64,000 nt of DNA from Dokdonia sp. 4H-3-7-5 (GTDB lineage Bacteria; Bacteroidota; Bacteroidia; Flavobacteriales; Flavobacteriaceae), in assembly GCF_000212355.1 (NCBI RefSeq), contig NC_015496.1, forward strand, positions 2,822,001-2,886,000, read 5' to 3'. A model generated the notes under the pieces. The model saw only the letters and a list, made by a program, of their open reading frames with translations. It did no database searches and was not told the DNA's origin. A program made the position numbers and the translations under genes. Below are positions 17,436 to 26,862 of the stretch, piece by piece; position 1 is the first letter of the stretch; each line of letters begins with the position of its first letter.

Positions 17436-18386
17436 TTATTCTTTAATCAATCCTATTTCTACAAGGCGCTGGTGTAAAAACTCTCCAGCTGTGATATCCT
17501 CAAATGCTTTAGGGTGCTCTTCATTTACACACTCATCAAGACAGTTAAGTTTCATATCTGATCGTGGGTGCATAAAGAAAGGAATGCTGTAACGAGCCGT
17601 CCCCCATTCTTCTTTAGGTGGATTAATCACACGGTGTATGGTAGAACGTAACTTATTATTAGTATGGCGCTCCAGCATGTCACCTACATTAATCACAAGC
17701 TCATCTTCGTTAGGTATAGCGTCTATCCACTCTCCATCTTTACGTAATACTTGAAGACCTCCAGCAGATGCACCCATTAATAACGTAATCAGGTTAATGT
17801 CTCCATGTGCTCCTGCACGTACTGCTCCTTTAGGCTCTTCACTGATAGGTGGGTAATGAATAGGGCGCAAGATGCTATTTCCATTATTTGCCCAGTGGTC
17901 AAAATAGAATTCATCAAGACCTATATAAAGCGCTAGCGCTCTAAGTACATAAATACCTGTCTTCTCAAGCATGCGATATGCTTCCATACCTTTTTCATTG
18001 AACTCAGGTAATTCTGCTACTTCAATGTTTTCTGGATATGCTTCGGCAAGGTTTGCGTCTTCGTCTGCTTCTTGTCCAAAATGCCAAAATTCTTTTAAAT
18101 CTCCTTCTTTCTTTCCTTTTGCATGTTCTTTACCAAAAGAAATGTAACCACGCTGGCCACCACCACCTTCTATTTCGTACTTTTTCTTAGTATCTTCTGG
18201 AAGGGCAAAAAAGCCTTTCACATTCTTATATAATCCGTCTACAAGTTGGTCATCTAGAAAGTGATTCTTCAGTGATACAAATCCTATGTCTTCATATGCA
18301 GAACCTATTTCTTGAACAAATTTTGCTTTACGATTAGGATCTTCACTTAAAAAATCTGCGAGATCTACACTTGGTATATTATTCAT
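17436..18386 (-). CDS. Isopenicillin-N-synthase-like 2-oxoglutarate/Fe(II) oxygenase
   Basis: A 316-residue non-haem iron dioxygenase. The iron ligands are His194 and Asp196 (GAHGDINLITLL) and His251 (STIHRVINP), and the 2-oxoglutarate anchor is Arg265-x-Ser267 (ARYSIPFF). The N-terminal DIOX_N region begins VDLADFLSED and includes FVSLKNH. Members act in the cytoplasm on small molecules; the substrate here is unknown. It leads a leftward operon with SUI1, DUF1835 and a nucleoside phosphorylase. A CGAAGATA at 18413-18420 (minus TATCTTCG) is a near match to a -7 box. Confidence 0.85.
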   Translation of the reverse strand: MNNIPSVDLADFLSEDPNRKAKFVQEIGSAYEDIGFVSLKNHFLDDQLVDGLYKNVKGFFALPEDTKKKYEIEGGGGQRGYISFGKEHAKGKKEGDLKEFWHFGQEADEDANLAEAYPENIEVAELPEFNEKGMEAYRMLEKTGIYVLRALALYIGLDEFYFDHWANNGNSILRPIHYPPISEEPKGAVRAGAHGDINLITLLMGASAGGLQVLRKDGEWIDAIPNEDELVINVGDMLERHTNNKLRSTIHRVINPPKEEWGTARYSIPFFMHPRSDMKLNCLDECVNEEHPKAFEDITAGEFLHQRLVEIGLIKE

Positions 18387-18482
18387 CTTTTCCTTCTTTA
18401 GGGTTGTGTTACGAAGATAAGAATTTTCTATAGGTTTTATCAGTAGTTAATAGGGGTGAAGACGTGATTTTTTAGGGTTACG

Positions 18483-18496
18483 CTTTCGCGAAAGCG
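18483..18496. repeat. Iterated palindrome copy between divergent genes
   Basis: A complete GCTTTCGCGAAAGC copy in the 242-base gap between the divergent oxygenase (18386) and SDR (18629) genes. The rest of the gap is AT-rich and shows no other element I can support. Confidence 0.85.
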
Positions 18497-18628
18497 CACT
18501 CTTAAAAGTTTCCTCATAGTGTTAATAACTTTAATGAATAACTTAAATATTGTCGTATTACTATTAAATCATAGTTAAACTGAGCCCCATTTTTTTCAAA
18601 AGATGCGGTAAGCCCGTACCTTGAGGTC

Positions 18629-19267
18629 ATGGAACAGATATTAGTAGCAGGTGCACATGGTACCACAGGAAAAAAAATAGTTAACTTATTAAAAGAATCT
18701 CAATATTTCAACCCGATTGCAATGGTGAGAAAAGAAGAGCAAAAAAGCTTTTTCGAATCACAAGGAGTAGATACGGTTATGGGAGATCTAGAAGAGGATG
18801 TAAGTCCCGTTTTTAATCAATCATACGATAAAGTACTTTTTGCAGCAGGATCTGGAGGAAAGAAAGTAGTAGAGGTTGATCAAGAAGGTGCAAAGAAAAT
18901 GATTGACGCATCAAAACAGCATGACATTAAGAAGTTTGTAATGTTAAGCTCCATGGGAGCAGATAATCCATCTGAGGCAGAAGAGTTACAAGATTACTTG
19001 AAAGCAAAGCATAATGCAGATGAATATCTTAAAGATAGCGGATTAAATTATGCTATTGTAAGACCTGGAAGTCTTACAGATAACGAACTAACGAATAAAA
19101 TAGAGCTTGCCGAAAAGCTGAATAAAAGAGGTGAGATAAGCCGTAATGACGTTGCACAAACCTTAGTACGTACATTAAATGATGACGTAGCTAATAAGTC
19201 AACATTTGAAATCATTAAAGGAGAAACAATCATTGCAGACGCTTTAAATAAAGTAGCCGTACATTAA
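18629..19267 (+). CDS. Atypical SDR (NAD(P)-binding, NmrA/SDR5-like)
   Basis: A 212-residue protein with an N-terminal Rossmann motif GAHGTTGKKIVNLL (about 8-21) and the conserved VMLSSMGADNP (about 103-113) and YAIVRPGSLTD (about 140-150) segments of the SDR_a5 group (YwnB/YtfG-like). Members bind NADP(H) and act as small oxidoreductases or regulators; the YxxxK catalytic pair is not conserved in an obvious way. It is a single gene followed by a strong terminator. Substrate unknown. Confidence 0.8.
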   Translation: MEQILVAGAHGTTGKKIVNLLKESQYFNPIAMVRKEEQKSFFESQGVDTVMGDLEEDVSPVFNQSYDKVLFAAGSGGKKVVEVDQEGAKKMIDASKQHDIKKFVMLSSMGADNPSEAEELQDYLKAKHNADEYLKDSGLNYAIVRPGSLTDNELTNKIELAEKLNKRGEISRNDVAQTLVRTLNDDVANKSTFEIIKGETIIADALNKVAVH

Positions 19268-19283
19268 TAAAGTACGACCGACT

Positions 19284-19322
19284 AAAAAAATGCGACTTCC
19301 CTAAGGAAGTCGCATTTTTTTT
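19284..19322. terminator. Strong bidirectional terminator
   Basis: An 11-bp perfect stem (19290-19300 with 19305-19315) with loop CTAA, flanked by seven A on the left and eight T on the right. It can end both the rightward SDR transcript and the leftward amine oxidase transcript. Confidence 0.9.
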
Positions 19323-19368
19323 GCTCTTTATTTTATAGTATAATTATCTAAGACGAACAGGCAGGTGA

Positions 19369-20418
19369 TTATAAGCTTAATTTTTTTATGATTTTGGTAG
19401 CAGTTTCATTTGCCGATGAAATTGCACCATCCATATATCCTGGAAACTCTTTTGCACTTTCTGAACTTGAGATAAATAAACTGTTATTCCATAGAGATTC
19501 ACGAAACAACGGATTACCATTGTTTTGATGCGGGAATAATGGACTCTCAGATACTACATGAGTTTGAGGCTCTTTACTCCATACGCATTCATGATATGCT
19601 GTATACTCTTGAGCACCATTACCAAAAACACTCACCAGCTGATTTATAACTAGCTTTTGACGTTCTTCACTACTCAGTTTGCTATAAGAGGCGTTTATAA
19701 AACCGCAAAGGGCAAAGCTTGTTTTTTCTACATTTTCATGGTTGTAAAATTCAGTTACGGGGCCTATGTTGCTAAAAAGTGTACTAGGCTTTTGCTCTTC
19801 TTTCCAGAAAGGTGTAGGATAGGTAATCGCCACTTTTATGGAGTCTTCCATCCAAGTTTGGGTTTGTAATGAAAGTAGTCTTAAGTTATTTGATAACTGC
19901 GGCTCAAAATTGATTTGAGAACCCCAAAGTTTAGGCGGTAGTGCCAGAACGACAACATCTCCATCAAAGGCTTTTTTGCTTAAAACTTGTACTTTATTAT
20001 TGACGTATCGTATAGATTTTACGGATTGATTCAGTAATACATTTGCGCTATCAAGCTTGTCATAAATCGCATTGATTAAAGCAGATGTTCCGCCGGCTAC
20101 TCTATAACTTGCGGCTTGTGGTGGGATTTCTACTTGCTGTGCTCCATTGCTTTCCACAGGCTCATAAAAAACAGTTGCATCCATGTGCTGTGTAAACCTA
20201 GGAATGTCTAACTCCTCCAAAAGTCGAACAACCTCCGTATGATAATCTCCGAACCATGTTGCGCCCATTTCTACGGGAGCTTGCTTCTCATTGTAAAGTG
20301 TGTGTATTCTTCCTCCTATGCGAGATCTCGCCTCGAGAATGGTGTAGGGAATCCCTTGTTCTTGTAATCGATATGCCGTAAGTAATCCTGATAATCCAGC
20401 TCCTATAATTATAACCAT
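19369..20418 (-). CDS. Flavin-containing amine oxidase-like protein
   Basis: A 349-residue FAD enzyme. Residues 1-30 (MVIIIGAGLSGLLTAYRL, then EAR) are the dinucleotide-binding motif, followed by GGRIHT (about 36-41), which contacts FAD, and by EMGATWFG (about 50-57), typical of monoamine oxidases. I choose the ATG at 20418; the longer frame begins at a TTG at 20460, and a -7-like box lies between the two. The protein is shorter than the usual 430-500 residues, but the C-terminal FAD segment (PGYMDGAISSANETA) is present, so it seems complete. Substrate unknown. Confidence 0.82.
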   Translation of the reverse strand: MVIIIGAGLSGLLTAYRLQEQGIPYTILEARSRIGGRIHTLYNEKQAPVEMGATWFGDYHTEVVRLLEELDIPRFTQHMDATVFYEPVESNGAQQVEIPPQAASYRVAGGTSALINAIYDKLDSANVLLNQSVKSIRYVNNKVQVLSKKAFDGDVVVLALPPKLWGSQINFEPQLSNNLRLLSLQTQTWMEDSIKVAITYPTPFWKEEQKPSTLFSNIGPVTEFYNHENVEKTSFALCGFINASYSKLSSEERQKLVINQLVSVFGNGAQEYTAYHECVWSKEPQTHVVSESPLFPHQNNGNPLFRESLWNNSLFISSSESAKEFPGYMDGAISSANETATKIIKKLSL

Positions 20419-20422
20419 CTTA

Positions 20423-20430
20423 CAAAAGTA
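20423..20430 (-). promoter_or_regulatory. Candidate -7 element for the amine oxidase gene
   Basis: The minus strand reads TACTTTTG, ending only five bases before the ATG at 20418. If used, the transcript would be nearly leaderless. The -33 match is weak. Confidence 0.4.
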
Positions 20431-20501
20431 TGGAAATAGCGTACAGTTTGAGATTGTCAACTATGTGTTTTATTATAAAAAGTTGAGCTGCTTTTACTCA
20501 C

Positions 20502-20516
20502 ATTTTCGCGAAGGCG
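20502..20516. repeat. Degenerate iterated palindrome in divergent gap
   Basis: ATTTTCGCGAAGGC keeps the TTCGCGAA core but has one altered arm. It lies in the 294-base gap between the divergent amine oxidase and methyltransferase genes. The gap also has a near-consensus TATCTTCG at 20622-20629, a possible -7 box for the gene at 20713. Confidence 0.7.
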
Positions 20517-20712
20517 GAAACATTATTATAGTCACCCTTAAATACTTCAATTACTTTTTATATCGCCTTATATCGCCCTATATTGATGGGTTTTAATAGC
20601 GTACCTTTAAAAAGCAGTTTATATCTTCGCGCACTGCAATAATTGATTATGGGATGTTCTCTACAACTTATAATTATAGAGTTCCAATCCCAATACTAAA
20701 CGACATAACAGC

Positions 20713-21798
20713 ATGAGTACAGACATACCATTACATAGACCGACTCCTATTACTTCTGAAAAGAGAAGAGGTACTTTTGAGCGTGATACAGATGTAAAAC
20801 GCACCATTAGATTACTAGAGCAAGGAAAAGAGGTGTTAATCTCAGCATTTTATAGTGATGGGTTGACGCTACTTAAAGCGCTTAAGGTTCATCTAGACAG
20901 AACAATGCCTAATGATTCTTTTGAAGAGCAGCGTGCGCACCGTGAAGCGTATCACCGAATGTCAAATTTTATTGTGATAGAAGTGGTAAATCATGCGCTT
21001 GCTGTAAAAAAAGCACCTTCCATAGGTTGGTTTGCAAAACTATATCCAAAAACAGAAGACTTTTTACTTACGTTTCCTCAAGTTCAAGGACTTAATAGTG
21101 CATGGCAGTGGTATAAAAATGGAATTGTAATCCCTGTATTGCGTAATAAGGTACATCCTTATTATGGAACATATTTTCCAACTCGTTTTGATCATCTCAA
21201 GCTTTTTGATAACTGGTTAAAGCGTTATGAAGGCCCTAAGAAAACGGCTATTGATGTAGGTATAGGTAGTGGAGTGTTATCATTACAGATGGTACAGGCT
21301 GGTTTTCAAAAAGTATTTGGTACAGATACTAACCCCAATGCAATTATAGGTTTAAAGGAATCTATGGGAGACACAAAGCTCTCGCGTAAGATTGAGTTGG
21401 ATTATGCGCCGTATTTTGGTAAATTTAATAAGCCTACTGAGCTTATTGTTTTTAATCCGCCGTGGTTGCCATCTTCTCAAAAGCTTGAGAATATTGATGA
21501 GGCAATGTATTACAATGAAGATCTTTTCCCAACATTTTTTGCTAAGGCAAAAGAGGCATTATTACCTGATGGAAAACTAGTACTCATATTTTCAAACCTT
21601 GCAAAAATCACACACCTAATAGACACGCACCCTATAGAGCAAGAGCTTGAAAAAGGTGGAAGGTTCCAGTTAGAAAAATGTTTGAAGAAGAAAGTTAGAA
21701 AAGCCTCAGAAGAGACAAAACGTGACCAACACTGGCGCGAGGATGAGGAAGTTGAACTATGGATACTTACTCATAAAGAATACATAGCACCTGAATAG
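20713..21798 (+). CDS. Class I SAM-dependent methyltransferase with NPPW motif
   Basis: A 361-residue protein. The SAM-binding loop is AIDVGIGSGVLSL (about 179-191), and NPPW at 248-251 is the catalytic motif of amino-methyltransferases of the PrmC/RsmC/HemK sort that modify glutamine or nucleic-acid bases. About 170 residues precede the methyltransferase domain and contain WQWYKNGIVIPVL; I do not know their fold. Target is unknown; protein N5-glutamine or an RNA base is possible. Single gene, own terminator at 21821-21858. Confidence 0.75.
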   Translation: MSTDIPLHRPTPITSEKRRGTFERDTDVKRTIRLLEQGKEVLISAFYSDGLTLLKALKVHLDRTMPNDSFEEQRAHREAYHRMSNFIVIEVVNHALAVKKAPSIGWFAKLYPKTEDFLLTFPQVQGLNSAWQWYKNGIVIPVLRNKVHPYYGTYFPTRFDHLKLFDNWLKRYEGPKKTAIDVGIGSGVLSLQMVQAGFQKVFGTDTNPNAIIGLKESMGDTKLSRKIELDYAPYFGKFNKPTELIVFNPPWLPSSQKLENIDEAMYYNEDLFPTFFAKAKEALLPDGKLVLIFSNLAKITHLIDTHPIEQELEKGGRFQLEKCLKKKVRKASEETKRDQHWREDEEVELWILTHKEYIAPE

Positions 21799-21820
21799 GA
21801 GAGTTTTTTGAATATAGACT

Positions 21821-21860
21821 AATAGCCCATTACGGTACTTGTATCTTAATGGGCTATTTT
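21821..21860 (+). terminator. Terminator of the methyltransferase gene
   Basis: A 12-bp perfect stem AATAGCCCATTA / TAATGGGCTATT (21821-21832 with 21847-21858), then TT. Confidence 0.8.
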
Positions 21861-21936
21861 ATGCTAGAGAGAGAACGGTAAATTAGAAACGAAATCAAAT
21901 TAAAATCGCGATATCGTTTTCGTTCTTATAATTCGC

Positions 21937-21944
21937 TACATTTG
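21937..21944 (+). promoter_or_regulatory. Candidate -7 element for the E1 gene
   Basis: TACATTTG, 20 bases before the ATG at 21965. A weak TTTT at 21917-21920 stands in for the -33 TTG. Confidence 0.5.
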
Positions 21945-21964
21945 AGGTAATAGACAACAACCTA

Positions 21965-23968
21965 ATGGCGACTACAACAAAATCTAGCATACCCTTTATT
22001 TACAATAGAGCATCCTTAGATAACGATACCTTACTTAGACTATACAGAGCAATGCTTAAACCTCGATTAATAGAGGAGCGCATGCTTATTTTACTAAGAC
22101 AAGGAAAGGTTTCAAAATGGTTTTCTGGAATAGGCCAAGAAGCAATCTCCGTAGGAGTTACTGCTGCGATGAAGCCAGAAGAGTACATATTACCTATGCA
22201 CCGTAACCTCGGTGTTTTTACTACTCGTGAGATTCCTTTATATAGATTATTTACACAATGGCAAGGGAAAATGAGCGGCTTTACAAAGGGACGCGATCGT
22301 AGTTTTCACTTTGGGACACAAGAATTTAATATTGTAGGTATGATATCTCACTTAGGTCCACAACTTGGCGTGGCAGACGGTATTGCACTTGCACATAAAT
22401 TGCGCAATGAGAATGCGGTTACCGCTGTTTTTACTGGCGAAGGAGGAACAAGTGAAGGAGATTTTCATGAGGCGCTCAATGTTGCATCAGTATGGCAATT
22501 ACCTGTACTATTCTGTATAGAGAATAACGGCTACGGACTATCGACACCTACTAGTGAGCAATATAATTGTGAGCATCTTGCAGATAGAGCAAAAGGCTAT
22601 GGGATGGAATCTCACATCATTGATGGGAATAACATTCTAGAGATTTATACCAAAATTTTGGCAATAGCGGAAGACATACGTAACAATCCGCGACCTGTTT
22701 TAATAGAGTTTAAAACGTTTAGAATGCGTGGTCACGAGGAAGCAAGTGGTACTAAGTATGTTCCTGAGGAGTTAATGGAAGCATGGGGAGAAAAAGACCC
22801 GCTACTTAATTTTGAAAAGTACTTAATACATGAAGGGATTCTCTCTCAAGAGACAAAAGATGCTTATGAAGTCTCTATTAAAGAGGAAATCACAGAACAC
22901 CTAGATAAGGCATATGCAGAGGAGAGTATTACTCCTAATCTAGAAACTGAGATGAAGGATGTATATGCTCCGTTTAGCTTTCGCGAAAGCGTGCCTAGCG
23001 AAGACACAGAAGAGCTCCGCTTGATTGATGCAATTTCCCAAGGACTAAGACAGTCTATGGAGAAGTATGATGATCTTGTGATTATGGGGCAAGATGTAGC
23101 CGAATATGGAGGTGTATTTAAAATCACCGATGGTTTTGTGGAGCAGTTTGGTCGCGATCGTGTGCGCAATACTCCTATATGTGAGAGCGCCATTGTAGAG
23201 ACTGCTATGGGTCTTGCAATCAATGGTAAAAAAGCACTAATGGAAATGCAATTCTCAGATTTTGCAACTTCTGGCTTTAATCCTATTGTAAACTACCTCG
23301 CAAAATCACACTATCGCTGGTCACAACCTGCAGATGTGGTGATACGTATGCCTTGTGGTGCTGGTGTGGGGGCAGGTCCTTTTCACTCGCAAACTAATGA
23401 AGCGTGGTTTACCCATACACCAGGTTTAAAAGTGGTGTATCCAGCGTTTCCAGCAGATGCAAAAGGATTGCTAGCGACTGCAATAGAAGACCCTAATCCA
23501 GTGCTGTTTTTTGAGCATAAAAAATTATATCGCAGCATACGTCAAGAGGTGCCAACTAACTACTATACATTACCTCTAGGTAAAGCTTCATTAGTAAGAG
23601 AAGGCGAGCAAGTAACTATTATAACTTATGGCGCAGGCGTACACTGGGCAATTGAGTTGCTAGATAGTATTAATGTCTCTGCAGATCTTCTAGACTTGCG
23701 TACGTTACAGCCGTTAGATAAAGAAGCAATAATTACCTCTGTACGTAAAACGGGGAGAGTGTTACTACTTACAGAAGACAGTGCCTTTGGATCTGTAATG
23801 TCTGATATTTCTGCAATGATTATGGAGGAATGTTTTGAAAGCCTAGATGCACCAGTGAGACGAGTGGCGAGTATAGATACTCCTATTCCTTTTGATGCAG
23901 AACTTGAGAAGCAGTACTTACCTGTGGAGCGATTAGCGACTACACTTCAAGAGCTGCTAGATTACTAA
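21965..23968 (+). CDS. Fused E1 alpha/beta subunit of a 2-oxo acid dehydrogenase
   Basis: A 667-residue protein joining E1 alpha (about 1-330) and E1 beta (about 345-667) of a branched-chain-type 2-oxo acid dehydrogenase. It decarboxylates a 2-oxo acid with thiamine diphosphate and passes the acyl group to lipoyl-E2. The thiamine site is GEGGTSEGDFHEALN (about 157-171; the usual GDG is GEG here) with IENNGYGLSTP after it. The beta part has IMGQDVAEYGGVFKIT and MPCGAGVGAGPFHSQ. Branched-chain acids are the likely substrate, which would feed branched fatty acids; pyruvate or acetoin are alternatives. A palindrome copy (22978) encodes FSFRESVPS exactly in the alpha/beta linker. No E2 or E3 gene is adjacent. 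Confidence 0.88.
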   Translation: MATTTKSSIPFIYNRASLDNDTLLRLYRAMLKPRLIEERMLILLRQGKVSKWFSGIGQEAISVGVTAAMKPEEYILPMHRNLGVFTTREIPLYRLFTQWQGKMSGFTKGRDRSFHFGTQEFNIVGMISHLGPQLGVADGIALAHKLRNENAVTAVFTGEGGTSEGDFHEALNVASVWQLPVLFCIENNGYGLSTPTSEQYNCEHLADRAKGYGMESHIIDGNNILEIYTKILAIAEDIRNNPRPVLIEFKTFRMRGHEEASGTKYVPEELMEAWGEKDPLLNFEKYLIHEGILSQETKDAYEVSIKEEITEHLDKAYAEESITPNLETEMKDVYAPFSFRESVPSEDTEELRLIDAISQGLRQSMEKYDDLVIMGQDVAEYGGVFKITDGFVEQFGRDRVRNTPICESAIVETAMGLAINGKKALMEMQFSDFATSGFNPIVNYLAKSHYRWSQPADVVIRMPCGAGVGAGPFHSQTNEAWFTHTPGLKVVYPAFPADAKGLLATAIEDPNPVLFFEHKKLYRSIRQEVPTNYYTLPLGKASLVREGEQVTIITYGAGVHWAIELLDSINVSADLLDLRTLQPLDKEAIITSVRKTGRVLLLTEDSAFGSVMSDISAMIMEECFESLDAPVRRVASIDTPIPFDAELEKQYLPVERLATTLQELLDY

Positions 23969-23990
23969 GTAATTAATTAGAGATTTTTAC

Positions 23991-24026
23991 AAACCCCTAA
24001 CTATAGAATATAGTTAGGGGTTTTCC
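23991..24026 (+). terminator. Terminator of the E1 gene
   Basis: A 15-bp perfect inverted repeat (23991-24005 with 24009-24023) with a three-base loop, then T and C bases. Confidence 0.9.
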
Positions 24027-24190
24027 CATTATGGTCAAACAAGCATGTTAATATTTTAAGCAAAAATTAGTGATTGCTAGTATTATTGGCGTATCGTTAA
24101 CAGATCCTAGTTAAAAGCTGCTAAAGAATAAAAATAAAGCGACATATCCCAATACTTTTACAGCATACTAATCAATAAAAACAATATATT

Positions 24191-24352
24191 ATGTTACGCT
24201 GGACAGTTATTTTTATCATCATTGCAATCATCGCAGCAGTCTTCGGATTTGGCGGAATCGCTTCAGGTGCGGAAAGCATTGCAAAAATATTATTCTTCAT
24301 CTTTATTGTACTCTTCTTGCTTTCTTTAGTAAGTAGATTATTCAAGAGATAA
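24191..24352 (+). CDS. DUF1328-like small membrane protein
   Basis: A 53-residue protein starting [20 protein letters not shown], then [19 protein letters not shown] and ending SLVSRLFKR. Two hydrophobic spans separated by a [11 protein letters not shown] turn are the exact layout of DUF1328 (YtjA family). Function is unknown; related proteins are often stress-inducible. A terminator follows directly. The 220 bases upstream, after the E1 terminator, hold no gene that I can see. Confidence 0.85.
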   Translation: MLRWTVIFIIIAIIAAVFGFGGIASGAESIAKILFFIFIVLFLLSLVSRLFKR

Positions 24353-24375
24353 GACTATTTAAACATACTTAAAAT

Positions 24376-24408
24376 GCAGCCTTTCATTTACGAAAGGTTG
24401 CTTTTTTT
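24376..24408 (+). terminator. Terminator of the DUF1328 gene
   Basis: A 10-bp stem GCAGCCTTTC / GAAAGGTTGC with one G-U pair, then seven T. Confidence 0.85.
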
Positions 24409-24426
24409 AATTTAACCCTAATTATT

Positions 24427-24912
24427 ATGAATTATATAAAATCAGTAATACTCGTTCTTTTAGTTGCTACTATAGCAAGCTGTGGACCATCTCAAGTGGT
24501 AAAGCAATCTAAAAAAACACTTAAAGGAACTTGGACGCTTAACGAAGTAAGTTATGATCGTCAAGGAACTTTTAATATCAACCTTTTTAATGACGCATCA
24601 CAAGAATGTATGGAAGGAAGTACATGGCGTTTTATCCCTAATAATAACTTTGGAAACTACGAACTTTCTGGAGTAGGTTGCGATACGGAGAAACGTTACT
24701 TCGTTTGGAGTATTCCAGATACAGAGGGTGATGATATGAATTATAACATCCTTGTGAAGCCAACAGATGCCAAAATGAAGTCTGAAACTAATGCTGGTTT
24801 TAGGGTTGCACTTTCTTACCTTTCTGAAGACCAATTACAAATGTCACAGACAGTAAGCGTAGAAGGAAAGCCATTTAATATCACAATGAATTTTACAAAA
24901 ATAGCAGAGTAA
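24427..24912 (+). CDS. Lipocalin-like lipoprotein
   Basis: A 161-residue lipoprotein. The signal peptide ends in a lipobox (IASC) with Cys19 as the lipid-bearing residue. The mature part begins LKGTWTLNEVSYDRQG, a lipocalin-type first strand with the GxW motif, and has eight or so predicted strands, including STWRFIPNNNFGNYEL. Flavobacterial lipocalin-like lipoproteins sit in the cell envelope and may bind small hydrophobic ligands; the ligand is unknown. It lies 35 bases before an OmpA-like lipoprotein gene with no terminator between, so the two are probably one transcript. Confidence 0.82.
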   Translation: MNYIKSVILVLLVATIASCGPSQVVKQSKKTLKGTWTLNEVSYDRQGTFNINLFNDASQECMEGSTWRFIPNNNFGNYELSGVGCDTEKRYFVWSIPDTEGDDMNYNILVKPTDAKMKSETNAGFRVALSYLSEDQLQMSQTVSVEGKPFNITMNFTKIAE

Positions 24913-24947
24913 TCTGTAGTCAACAATCAACTTAAAGAATTAAGATT

Positions 24948-25658
24948 ATGAAAAATATAGTAAGAAATATTACAGCAGTAGCATTAGGAGCAGCAATGCT
25001 TACAGGTTTCACAAGTTGTGAGGCTACAAAAAATGCAAACAACAAACAGAAAGGAGCTGTTATAGGAGCTACAGGTGGAGCAATCCTTGGAGCTATTATT
25101 GGGAACAATGCTGGTAAAGGTGGAAATGGAGAGCTAGGAGCCGTAATAGGTGGTGTAGTAGGTGGTGGAGCAGGTGTTCTCATTGGTAACAAGATGGATA
25201 AGCAAGCACAACAAATTGAGCAAGAACTTCCAGGAGCTACTGTAGAGCGTATAGATGATGGTATTGTAGTGACATTTGACGAAAATTCGGGTGTTTACTT
25301 TGATACTGCGAAGTATAACGTGAATACAGCAAGCCAGACGTTACTAAATAAGCTTTCTAATATTATGAAAGAATATAATCAAACTAATGTTGTAGTTGCT
25401 GGACATACTGATAGTGTAGGGTCTGATACAAATAACATGACCTTATCACAAAATAGAGCTAACGCAGTTACTAATTATATGGTGGGTACTGGATTATCTG
25501 CAGGAAGATTTACAACGGTATGGTACGGTGAAACGCAGCCAGCTGCAAGTAATGATACTGCAGAGGGACGTGCTCAAAACAGACGTGTACAACTTGCTAT
25601 TGTTCCTAACGAAGAGATGAAGCAAGACGCAATGAAAGAAGCAAACGGAGGGAACTAA
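24948..25658 (+). CDS. OmpA-family lipoprotein with glycine zipper
   Basis: A 236-residue lipoprotein. Residues 1-23 are a signal peptide with lipobox GFTSC (Cys24). Residues about 40-90 are a glycine-zipper segment (GAVIGATGGAILGAIIGNNAG), likely membrane-associated. Residues about 118-225 are an OmpA-like domain with VVVAGHTDSVGSD and SQNRANAVTNYM, where the Asp and Arg bind meso-diaminopimelate of peptidoglycan. The protein thus tethers outer membrane to cell wall (YiaD-like). It is followed by a strong terminator. Confidence 0.9.
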   Translation: MKNIVRNITAVALGAAMLTGFTSCEATKNANNKQKGAVIGATGGAILGAIIGNNAGKGGNGELGAVIGGVVGGGAGVLIGNKMDKQAQQIEQELPGATVERIDDGIVVTFDENSGVYFDTAKYNVNTASQTLLNKLSNIMKEYNQTNVVVAGHTDSVGSDTNNMTLSQNRANAVTNYMVGTGLSAGRFTTVWYGETQPAASNDTAEGRAQNRRVQLAIVPNEEMKQDAMKEANGGN

Positions 25659-25684
25659 ACCCTTCTGTTAAACAGAAATCACAA

Positions 25685-25718
25685 AATCCTCAAAACTTAT
25701 GTTTTGGGGATTTTTTAT
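25685..25718 (+). terminator. Terminator of the lipoprotein pair
   Basis: A 12-bp stem AATCCTCAAAAC / GTTTTGGGGATT with one G-U pair and loop TTAT, then TTTT. It isolates the following biosynthetic cluster. Confidence 0.85.
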
Positions 25719-25743
25719 GCAATGTAATCTGTAAATTCACATA

Positions 25744-26862
25744 GTGGAACAAGATTGCGATATCATTATAATAGGTGGAGGTCTTGCGGGACTCACAGCC
25801 GCTGTACACTTGCTGCAAGCTGACTTCTCTGTGGTTCTTATTGAGAAAAATACATACCCTAAGCATAAGGTATGTGGAGAGTACGTTTCTAATGAAGTGT
25901 TGCCATATCTAGATGCGTTAGGTATATATCCCATAACTAATGGCGCTAAGAAAATAAACCGTTTTCAATTTTCTGGACTCTCTGGTAATGCGCTTGAGAT
26001 TGCACTTCCCTTAGGAGGTTTTGGGATTAGCAGGTATGCTTTAGATCTAGTGCTATACGAACGAGCTTTAAGTTTAGGGTTGGTATTTGAGCAGGCAACC
26101 GCTACAAATGTTACTTTCGGGAGAGAGGAATTTGAGGTTACCACAAAAGATAAAAGTTTTAGAGCACCCTATGCTCTTGGAGCTTATGGTAAGAGGAGCG
26201 GATTAGATATTACGCTTTCGCGAAAATTTATAAGTACAAAATCCCCTTGGATGGGTGTAAAAGCACATTATGCTGGACAATTCCCAGAAGATCTAGTGGC
26301 TTTACACAATTTTTCAGGAGGTTACTGCGGATTATCAAAAGTGGAAACAGATGCGATAAATGTTTGTTATCTAGCAGATGTAAATTCATTTAAGAAGCAT
26401 AAAGATTTAGACACATATCGAGTTGAGGTATTAGAGCAGAATCGTTATTTAAAAGAATTTTTCGCGCAAGCGGAACCTATTTTTGAAAAACCACTCACCA
26501 TTAGTCAGATCTCATTTCAAGATAAATCTGTTGTGGAAAATCACATACTTATGATAGGTGATAGTGCAGGACTCATACATCCTTTATGCGGTAACGGTAT
26601 GGCAATGGCAATTCATAGCGCAAAGATTGCAAGTGAGTGTCTTAGTAACCATATAAGTACTTCAAAAAAGCGGGAGCAGCTAGAAAAAGAATATACGAAG
26701 CAGTGGAAGCAAACCTTTGCGACTAGAATGCGCAACGGGGCACTTATACAGCGTGGGTTGCATAATACAACGATAACTAGATTAGGAGTAGGGATACTTC
26801 AAAAATCGCCTAGATTATTGAGTAGCGTGATACAGTCTACACATGGAAATCTTATAACATAA
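25744..26862 (+). CDS. FAD-dependent oxidoreductase of the polyketide cluster
   Basis: A 372-residue flavoprotein starting with GTG at 25744. The FAD-binding motif is IIIIGGGLAGLTAA (about 7-20), then KHKVCGEYVS (about 41-50), and the second flavin motif is MIGDSAGLIHPLCGNGMAMA (about 270-289). This is the layout of geranylgeranyl-reductase/UbiH-like enzymes, which either reduce double bonds or hydroxylate aromatic rings. As first gene of a type III PKS operon it could oxidise the polyketide ring, as SrsC does in Streptomyces griseus, or reduce a chain; I cannot decide. It overlaps the methyltransferase by one base. Confidence 0.8.
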   Translation: MEQDCDIIIIGGGLAGLTAAVHLLQADFSVVLIEKNTYPKHKVCGEYVSNEVLPYLDALGIYPITNGAKKINRFQFSGLSGNALEIALPLGGFGISRYALDLVLYERALSLGLVFEQATATNVTFGREEFEVTTKDKSFRAPYALGAYGKRSGLDITLSRKFISTKSPWMGVKAHYAGQFPEDLVALHNFSGGYCGLSKVETDAINVCYLADVNSFKKHKDLDTYRVEVLEQNRYLKEFFAQAEPIFEKPLTISQISFQDKSVVENHILMIGDSAGLIHPLCGNGMAMAIHSAKIASECLSNHISTSKKREQLEKEYTKQWKQTFATRMRNGALIQRGLHNTTITRLGVGILQKSPRLLSSVIQSTHGNLIT